Shown: piece after piece, positions 58,735 to 64,000 of the stretch
How the letters are laid out: each line of letters begins with the position of its first letter
Position numbering within the stretch: position 1 is the stretch's first letter
DNA from: Niveispirillum irakense DSM 11586
Lineage (GTDB): Bacteria; Pseudomonadota; Alphaproteobacteria; Azospirillales; Azospirillaceae
Direction of reading: 5' to 3'
Assembly: GCF_000429645.1 (NCBI RefSeq)
Contig: NZ_KE386934.1
Span: forward strand, 496,001-560,000
Length of the DNA stretch: 64,000 nt
Position numbers and translations under genes: made by a program
Notes under the pieces: model-generated
Databases searched by the model: none
What the model saw: only the letters and a program-made list of their open reading frames with translations
What the model was told of the DNA's origin: nothing

Positions 58735-60918
58735 TCACGCCTGCAACGCCTCCACAACCGGCAGGCTGCGGATGCGGCGGCCCAGAGCGGTGGAGAGGGC
58801 GTTGACCAGGGCCGGGGTGGTCGGGGGCAGGCCGGGTTCCCCGACGCCGCCCAGGCTCTCCCCACTTTCGATGAAATGCACATCGACCGCCGGTGCCTCG
58901 CTAATCCGCATCAGGCGGTAGCTGTCGAAATTGCGCTGTTCGGCCTTGCCATCCAGCACGGTAACCGCCTCAAACAAGGCGGTGGACAGGCTCATGATCA
59001 CGCCGCCTTCCATCTGGCTGCGGGCGCCGTCGGGCAGCACGACGCTGCCGCAATCCAGCACCGCTGTCACCTTATGCACCTTCGGCACCCCATCCACGAT
59101 GGAGGCTTCCACCACATGGGCTGACAGGGCGTTGAAGCTAGCGAAATAGGCGAAGCCCTGGGCATGGCCGGGGGGCAGCTTGGCCCCCCAATTGCCCTTG
59201 GCCGCCGCCGTTTCCACCACCTTCAGGGCGCGGGCATCATCCTTCAGCAATTCCCGGCGGAAGGCCACCGGGTCCTTGCCGGCCGCCGCCGCCAGTTCAT
59301 CAATGAAACATTCCAGGAAGAAAGCGTTCTGCGTGGCGCCCACGGCCCGCCAGGGGGCGGCGGTGACAGCCACATGGCGCATGGCATAATCCAGCCGGTA
59401 ATTGGGCAGGCCATAGCGCAGATCGGTCAAATCCTGAACGGAGGAACCGTCCAATTCCCCATCCTTCAGGCTGCCGGGCAAAAATTCCCGCCGCATGGAC
59501 GGGCCGGTGGTGCGGATGGCAAGGCCGGTCAGATTGCCCTTGGCATCCAGCGCCCCGGTCAGGCGCGCCATCTGGGCGGGGCGGTAATAGCCCCGCTCCA
59601 TCTCATCCTCACGCCGCCAGAAGAATTTCACCGGCGTGCCGGGCATGGCCATGGCGCATTGTACGGAACCGGGAACCCCATCATCCACCAGCCGGCGGCC
59701 AAACCCGCCGCCCAGCGACAAGGTGTGCAGGGTCACGGCCTCGTTGGCGATGCCGGCTGTGGCGGCGGCGGTGCGCAGGCTGCGATCCTGCACCTGGGTC
59801 GGGGCCCAGATTTCCAGCTTGCCATCTTTGAACAGGGCCGTGCTGCTCCACGTCTCCATGGGCGCGTGGGAGATATAGGGCACGGCATAATCCGCCGTCA
59901 CTGTCTTGGCCGCCGCCTTGAAGGCGGCATCGACATCGCCGTTATTCTTGGACGGGGCCGCCTGGGCGGCCCCCAGCCCTTCCCGCATCATCGCCGCCAG
60001 CGCAGTGCTGGAAATCTTGTCCTGCGGCGAAGGGGCCAGGGTAACGGTCAGCGCATCGGCCCCCTTGATGGCGGCCCAGACCGTATCGGCCAGGACAGCA
60101 ACGCCATCCTTCACCTTCACCACCTTCTTCACGCCCTTCACCGCCAGGGCGGGCGCCTCATCAAAGCGGGCGATATCACCATGGAAAACCGGGTTCAGCC
60201 GGGCGCAGGCATAGAGCATGCCGGGCAGGCGGAAATCGAGCGAATAGACCTGCTGGCCCCGCACCTTGGCCGGGATATCCAGGCGCGGCACCTTATGGCC
60301 GACATAGCGGAAGGTCGTGCGGTCGCGCAGCGTCGGATTTTCAGGCGGGGTCAGCTTGGCGGCGTCCGCCGCGACCTCCCCGATGGGCAGGCTGTTCTTG
60401 CCGCTGCTCAGGCGGCCATCGGCCAGGGTGACGCTGGCCGGGTCCACCTTCCACCGCGCGGCAGCGGCCTGGACCAGCATTTCCCGCGCCTGGGCGGCGG
60501 CACGGTGCAGATGGGCCGACCAGCGGCGCACGCCCCAGCTTCCGCCCGACCCCATGCTGCCGCCCCAGCGATAGGCATCGGCCGGGATCGCCGTTTCCAC
60601 GGTCACGCTGGCAATATCCACCCCCAGCTCATCCGCGATGATGGCGGCATGCGCCGTCTGGCTGCCCTGCCCCATCTCCGTGGTGGGGGAAATCATCACA
60701 ATCTTGCTATCGGGCTTTACCACCACATAGGCGGTCAGCATGCCGCCCTGGGCATTGGCACCCGCTGCTGCTGCATTGGTGGCCGGTACGGGCGAGGCGC
60801 CTTGCTGGGCCCGCGCCGGCAGGCTGACGGCAATCGCCAGACCGCCCATCCCGGCCAGAATGGCGCGGCGTGACAGGTCCAGCGCGGTCGCCGGGGATGG
60901 CATCATATGGGTATCCAT
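58735..60918 (-). CDS. Molybdopterin-binding large subunit, isoquinoline 1-oxidoreductase beta-type
   Basis: This 727-residue protein of the xanthine dehydrogenase superfamily has a Tat signal SRRAILAGMGGLAIAVSLPARA near the N-terminus, so it is exported folded with its cofactor. The molybdenum-cofactor motifs LSLGGGFGRRL near residue 400 and GVGEPGLPPTTPALVNAL near residue 690, with the catalytic Glu, are present, and AVGATQNAFFLECFIDE lies between. This subfamily oxidises aldehydes or N-heterocycles; the substrate is unknown. Its partner is the [2Fe-2S] subunit 20 bases upstream. Confidence 0.9.
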   Translation of the reverse strand: MDTHMMPSPATALDLSRRAILAGMGGLAIAVSLPARAQQGASPVPATNAAAAGANAQGGMLTAYVVVKPDSKIVMISPTTEMGQGSQTAHAAIIADELGVDIASVTVETAIPADAYRWGGSMGSGGSWGVRRWSAHLHRAAAQAREMLVQAAAARWKVDPASVTLADGRLSSGKNSLPIGEVAADAAKLTPPENPTLRDRTTFRYVGHKVPRLDIPAKVRGQQVYSLDFRLPGMLYACARLNPVFHGDIARFDEAPALAVKGVKKVVKVKDGVAVLADTVWAAIKGADALTVTLAPSPQDKISSTALAAMMREGLGAAQAAPSKNNGDVDAAFKAAAKTVTADYAVPYISHAPMETWSSTALFKDGKLEIWAPTQVQDRSLRTAAATAGIANEAVTLHTLSLGGGFGRRLVDDGVPGSVQCAMAMPGTPVKFFWRREDEMERGYYRPAQMARLTGALDAKGNLTGLAIRTTGPSMRREFLPGSLKDGELDGSSVQDLTDLRYGLPNYRLDYAMRHVAVTAAPWRAVGATQNAFFLECFIDELAAAAGKDPVAFRRELLKDDARALKVVETAAAKGNWGAKLPPGHAQGFAYFASFNALSAHVVEASIVDGVPKVHKVTAVLDCGSVVLPDGARSQMEGGVIMSLSTALFEAVTVLDGKAEQRNFDSYRLMRISEAPAVDVHFIESGESLGGVGEPGLPPTTPALVNALSTALGRRIRSLPVVEALQA

Positions 60919-60938
60919 GGTCTATCCCTCCCCTGGCG

Positions 60939-61385
60939 TCAGGCTGCACCGGCGGCGCGCTTGATGGCGGCGCGGATGCGCGGATAGGTGCCGCAGCGGC
61001 AGAGATTGCCATCCATGGCACTATCAATATCGGCATCGGTCGGCTTCGGCGTCTCGGCCAGCAGCGCCACGGCGGACATGATCTGCCCGGACTGGCAATA
61101 GCCGCATTGCGGCACCTGCATCTCCTCCCAGGCCTTCTGGACCGGATGGTCGCCGCCCAGCCCTTCGATGGTCGTCACCGCCATCCCGGCCACACTTTCC
61201 AGCGGCGTCACGCAGGCACGCACCGGCATGCCATCCACATGCACGGTGCAGGCCCCGCAGGCGGCAACACCACAGCCATATTTCGTACCGGTCAGCCCCA
61301 CCAGATCCCGGATCGCCCACAGAAGCGGCATGTCAGGATCGGCATCCAACTGGTGCGCCTTACCATTCACCTTCAGCTCGATCAT
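60939..61385 (-). CDS. (2Fe-2S)-binding small subunit of the molybdenum oxidoreductase
   Basis: This 148-residue electron-transfer subunit has a plant-type [2Fe-2S] site [17 protein letters not shown] near residue 40 and a second cluster site [10 protein letters not shown] and [12 protein letters not shown] near residues 95-135. It starts [17 protein letters not shown]; a start 12 codons upstream is less likely. No cytochrome c subunit gene adjoins, although this enzyme type often has one. It opens the operon. Confidence 0.92.
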   Translation of the reverse strand: MIELKVNGKAHQLDADPDMPLLWAIRDLVGLTGTKYGCGVAACGACTVHVDGMPVRACVTPLESVAGMAVTTIEGLGGDHPVQKAWEEMQVPQCGYCQSGQIMSAVALLAETPKPTDADIDSAMDGNLCRCGTYPRIRAAIKRAAGAA

Positions 61386-61948
61386 CACTGCCAACTCCCG
61401 GTTCGTTTTGATTGACAACAAGATAGGGTCCCTGCCGACCAGAAACCGCTATTTTCGTGTTACCGATTCGTAACGAACATATCAAAACATACCAAGCGTC
61501 TCGCCCGGCCGGCGGCAAATCATCATGCCGGTCCAATCCCGGGAAAAATCGGCACGATTCCCGACCATTTAATTTGGTCGCTGAAATATTTTTCAGCCAT
61601 CTGGGATAGACCCGGTGATAGCGATTTTTCGGCATATGCGCTAAAAATCCAGCCTAAACTCGGCTTAACCGGCCCGTTTGTCGGCCCCAAACACTGACTT
61701 TCCGGTGCAGGGATCGAAAAAGTTAATGCGTAAAACCCTCCCCATCCTTTCTTTCGGCCTAGGGAATCGACCAAGCGGCTGGCTTGCCGCTGGCCTCATT
61801 TTTGGCTTAACCAGCATGGAGCAGTGGCATGGGTGTCAGTCACAGCCCGTTGAGTTTATGGGACGCGCCATGGGGGGCGGGCACTCAACAGGTCAGGCTC
61901 TCGCCGGTTCATGCTTATCACCTTGTTTTAACAGATTGTTCGTGCCGC
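61386..61948. promoter_or_regulatory. 563-base gap between divergent oxidoreductase and response-regulator genes
   Basis: The gap must hold both promoters. A GTTAC-N6-GTAAC inverted repeat at 61459-61474, within a longer imperfect repeat TTCGT...ACGAA (61454-61477), lies about 75 bases before the oxidoreductase start and may be an operator. The middle (61560-61830) is more AT-rich than average. A 40-codon in-frame extension of the regulator gene exists from 61829, but reads unlike protein. I see no RNA gene. Confidence 0.45.
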
Positions 61949-62401
61949 ATGCCCAATAAAACAAACACCCCCCAGTCCACCACGGACGCTCCACCGGTAC
62001 CATCCGGCGCCCCGATGCGTGTTCTCATCGTGGAGGATGACGCGCTGGTTGCCCTGGGCATCCGCATGACCGTGACCGAACTGGGCTATGAGGTGGTGGG
62101 GATTGCCGCGTCGGAGCTGGAGGCTGTTGCCCTGGCCGATGCGGAACGGCCGCAAATGGCGTTGATGGATATCCGTCTGCGCGGCCCTGTGGATGGGGTG
62201 GATACCGCCCGCCGCCTGCGCAGCGAATTCTCCATCCGCAGTGTCTATCTTTCGGCCTATGCGGACGAGCAGACAATGGCGCGGGTGGCACAGACCTATC
62301 CGCTCGGCTTCGTGCAAAAGCCCTATTCTGCGCCGCAATTGAAACAAGCCCTTGAACTTGCCCAAAGGCGCCTTGTACAAAACACTGAAAAATCAGGGTG
62401 A
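61949..62401 (+). CDS. Single-domain response regulator
   Basis: This 150-residue protein has one receiver domain after a 22-residue Pro/Thr-rich leader. Acidic pocket residues Glu29-Asp30-Asp31, phosphoacceptor Asp74 in ALMDIRL, Ser102 and Lys124 in FVQKPY are all present. There is no output domain, so it must signal by protein contact, like CheY or the DivK class. No histidine kinase is adjacent. The ATG at 61949 lies in a weak ribosome context. Confidence 0.85.
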   Translation: MPNKTNTPQSTTDAPPVPSGAPMRVLIVEDDALVALGIRMTVTELGYEVVGIAASELEAVALADAERPQMALMDIRLRGPVDGVDTARRLRSEFSIRSVYLSAYADEQTMARVAQTYPLGFVQKPYSAPQLKQALELAQRRLVQNTEKSG

Positions 62402-62616
62402 TATCATGGGTTCGCCGCAATCTGCGGCTAATCCATTATACATGACAAAGAAAATCGGCCCGGCCGCCAGAAATCGAAAAAATTCGGCTGTGTCGGGAGC
62501 GATTGAACGGTTACCCTGTTGTCACAGGGAAACGGCCATTCTAAGGCCGGCAATGGGTGGAGCCGACCGCACCAGCGGTCAATTGACCACCAGTTTGACG
62601 TGAAGGAGCGAAAGAT
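62402..62616. other. Gap between the response regulator and the Pro/Thr-rich lipoprotein
   Basis: A small hairpin CCCTGT-TGTC-ACAGGG (62514-62529) is the only clear structure. An AGGAG ribosome site for the lipoprotein is at about 62602. No terminator with a T run follows the response regulator, so the two genes may be co-transcribed. Confidence 0.4.
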
Positions 62617-62952
62617 ATGCGCGTGCTTCCCTTGGTTTTCTCGGGTCTGATGGTTCTGGGCCTGGCCGCTTGCGGCGAGAAGAAGGCGAACGAGCAGCCG
62701 GCAACCCCGCCGCCGGCCACGTCCGATGTCCCCGCGACCACGGGCGCCCCGGTTGAGCCGCCGGCCGACACCATGACGACGCCGCCGGCCGACACGACCA
62801 CGCCGCCGGCCGATACCACGACGGTCCCGCCGGAAGGCACCACCACCCCGGACAGCACCACCACGCCGGATGCCACGACCCCGCCGGCTGGTGAGACCAC
62901 TACGCCGCCGGCTGGTGAGACCACTACGCCGCCGTCCGGCACCAGCAACTGA
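62617..62952 (+). CDS. Pro/Thr-rich repetitive lipoprotein
   Basis: This 111-residue predicted lipoprotein has the lipobox LAAC with lipidation at Cys19. After EKKANEQPAT it is almost entirely Pro, Thr, Asp, Gly and Ala, with recurring PPADTTT (about residues 48-70) and PPAGETTT (about 88-105). No globular domain is seen; the region is likely an extended spacer in the periplasm or at the surface. A terminator shared with rsmA follows. Confidence 0.8.
   Translation: MRVLPLVFSGLMVLGLAACGEKKANEQPATPPPATSDVPATTGAPVEPPADTMTTPPADTTTPPADTTTVPPEGTTTPDSTTTPDATTPPAGETTTPPAGETTTPPSGTSN
62748..62942 (+). repeat. Short in-frame repeats encoding Pro/Thr units
   Basis: The coding DNA holds near-perfect repeats of CCGCCGGCCGACACGACC-like units (three copies) and two identical 24-base units encoding PPAGETTT near 62881-62936. 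They keep the reading frame. Confidence 0.7.
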
Positions 62953-62995
62953 TCACACAGCCGCCTTCGGACGGCATGTATCAGCGCTAAAGGTC

Positions 62996-63024
62996 AAGGG
63001 CCGGGAATTTCCCGGCCCTTTTCC
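62996..63024. terminator. Bidirectional terminator between the lipoprotein gene and rsmA
   Basis: Stem AAGGGCCGGG/CCCGGCCCTT with the loop AATT is followed by TTCC on the plus strand and by TGACC on the minus strand. It lies 43 bases after the lipoprotein stop. Confidence 0.78.
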
Positions 63025-63051
63025 ATGAAATGCACCAATGAGGCGCCGCAA

Positions 63052-63897
63052 TCAGCCCGCAGCGCGCCACGCCTTGGCCAGGGCAACAAACCCGTCCACG
63101 TCAATTTCCTCTGCCCGCGCCGTCGGGGCGATACCGACTGAAAGCAACAAGGGCTCCGGTTCGCGCAGCAAGCCTTTCAGGCTGGACCGCAGCATCTTGC
63201 GCCGTTGCCCGAAGGCCGCTGCCACCAGGGCCTCCATGGTGGCGAAATCCGGATCATCCGCCGGGCGCTGGCGCGGGGCCAGGCGCACAACGGCACTGTC
63301 TACCTTGGGCGGCGGGGTGAAGGCACGGGCCGGAAGATCCATGATGGTCCGGCAATCGGCCAGCCATTGCGACATCACCGCCAACCGGCCATAGGCTTCG
63401 GTACGGGGCCGCGCCACAATGCGGTCGGCCACTTCCTTCTGGAACATCAGCGCCAGGAAGCGATATTCCGTCATCCGCTTCAGCCAGCCGATCAGAAGCG
63501 GTGTGCCAACATTATACGGCAGGTTGGAGACCACGGCGCGCGGGGCCGGCACCAGATCGACCGGGTCGACCGTCAGTGCATCGGCCTCCACCAGGGTCAG
63601 CCGGCCGGCGGATGCCGCAATGACATCGCCCAGCGCCGCCGCAAAGCGCGGATCACGCTCCACCGCCACCACCCGTTCCGCAGCGCTTTCCACCAGCGCC
63701 CGGGTCAAGCCGCCGGGGCCGGGGCCAACCTCCACCACACTCAACCCATTAAAATTCCCCGCCTCCCGCACGATGCGGCGGGTGAGATTGAGATCGAGCA
63801 GGAAATGCTGGCCAAAAGACTTCTTGGCCGCCAGATCGTGGGTGGCGATCACATCGCGCAACGGCGGCAGATGCGACAGGTCGCGGCCGTCAGACAT
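63052..63897 (-). CDS. rsmA: 16S rRNA (adenine1518-N6/adenine1519-N6)-dimethyltransferase
   Basis: This 281-residue enzyme (KsgA) dimethylates two adjacent adenines near the 3' end of 16S rRNA during small-subunit assembly. Motifs: KKSFGQHFLLDLNLTRRIV near residue 25, VVEVGPGPGGLTRAL (SAM loop) near residue 55 and catalytic NLPYNVGTPLL near residue 125. The ATG at 63897 overlaps the pdxA stop by 8 bases; the longer frame beginning at 63951 would lie inside pdxA. Confidence 0.96.
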   Translation of the reverse strand: MSDGRDLSHLPPLRDVIATHDLAAKKSFGQHFLLDLNLTRRIVREAGNFNGLSVVEVGPGPGGLTRALVESAAERVVAVERDPRFAAALGDVIAASAGRLTLVEADALTVDPVDLVPAPRAVVSNLPYNVGTPLLIGWLKRMTEYRFLALMFQKEVADRIVARPRTEAYGRLAVMSQWLADCRTIMDLPARAFTPPPKVDSAVVRLAPRQRPADDPDFATMEALVAAAFGQRRKMLRSSLKGLLREPEPLLLSVGIAPTARAEEIDVDGFVALAKAWRAAG

Positions 63898-64000
63898 GGA
63901 GACCCCCATCACGACGGGCTGCAATGGCGCCCGCCCGGTGCAGGGCGGCAATCAGGCTGCTGGCACTGGCTTTGCCCGTTCCGGCAAGGGAAAGGGCGGT
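63890..64000 (-). CDS. pdxA: 4-hydroxythreonine-4-phosphate dehydrogenase, C-terminal end only
   Basis: The last 36 codons of a gene entering from the right edge read ...LAGTGKASASSLIAALHRAG and end GGLHV, matching the C-terminus of PdxA (pyridoxal phosphate synthesis). The overlap with rsmA and the pdxA-rsmA order are common in proteobacteria. The identification rests on a short tail and on gene order. Confidence 0.72.
   Translation of the reverse strand, partial: TALSLAGTGKASASSLIAALHRAGAIAARRDGGLHV

Noticed and set aside
61829-61948. A 40-codon N-terminal extension of the response regulator.
   Set aside because: The stretch has no conserved character. The ATG at 61949 gives a normal receiver-domain protein with a short leader.

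Overview
The window reads as a stretch of the main chromosome of a GC-rich alphaproteobacterium, most likely of the Rhodospirillales/Azospirillaceae type (Azospirillum/Niveispirillum-like). This is inferred from protein style and gene order (nuoA-N followed by birA and coaX; lon next to an HU gene; purMN beside a DUF2066 / CDP-alcohol transferase / AI-2E / HdaA group), not from a database search. Almost everything is housekeeping. I see no prophage, insertion sequence, CRISPR array, toxin-antitoxin pair or defence island.

Layout. 1-15.9 kb: one long minus-strand operon encodes all fourteen complex I subunits (nuoA to nuoN, C and D unfused), then birA and the start of coaX. 16.2-17.4 kb: three tandem tRNA-Asp, one tRNA-Val and an HU gene. 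17.5-21.5 kb: Lon protease, an aa3 oxidase subunit IV, a GNAT enzyme and a DUF805 membrane protein. 21.6-27.3 kb: purM-purN diverge from a plus-strand set of a DUF2066 protein, a CDP-alcohol phosphatidyltransferase, an AI-2E transporter and an HdaA-like DnaA regulator. 27.3-28.6 kb: a small tyrosine-phosphatase-like gene, a DUF6491-like gene and two tRNA-Lys. 28.7-34.5 kb: the rod-shape cluster mreB-mreC-mreD-mrdA-rodA. 34.8-41.4 kb: branched-chain amino acid genes leuA (with a Leu-rich leader peptide), ilvC, ilvN and ilvB, interrupted by a coiled-coil protein of unknown function. 41.5-46.6 kb: miaA, an OpgC-type membrane protein, serB, a TauE/SafE exporter, a LysE exporter and a tRNA-Ser. 46.9-53.2 kb: a DUF3313-like secreted protein, then an L-arabinose utilisation cluster (GH51 arabinofuranosidase, FAH-family protein, GntR regulator, IlvD/Edd sugar-acid dehydratase). 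53.3-58.1 kb: gatB, a second coiled-coil protein sharing a module with the first, a soluble PQQ-type sugar dehydrogenase, an ElaA-like acetyltransferase and a tRNA-Ser. 58.1-64 kb: an AT-rich patch with a small lipoprotein, an isoquinoline-1-oxidoreductase-type molybdenum enzyme, a single-domain response regulator, a Pro/Thr-rich lipoprotein, rsmA and the end of pdxA.

The most interesting signals are regulatory. Four DnaA-box-like 9-mers lie within 112 bp upstream of the operon containing the HdaA-like gene. A 15-bp inverted repeat occludes the start of the LysE-type exporter. A Leu-codon-rich leader peptide precedes leuA. Matching palindromes overlap both divergent promoters of the arabinose cluster. 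The two coiled-coil proteins (36.8 kb and 54.9 kb) share an undescribed-looking GD-centred helical module. Start codons were moved downstream of the longest open frame where a Shine-Dalgarno sequence, an overlap with the upstream stop, or family length supported it.
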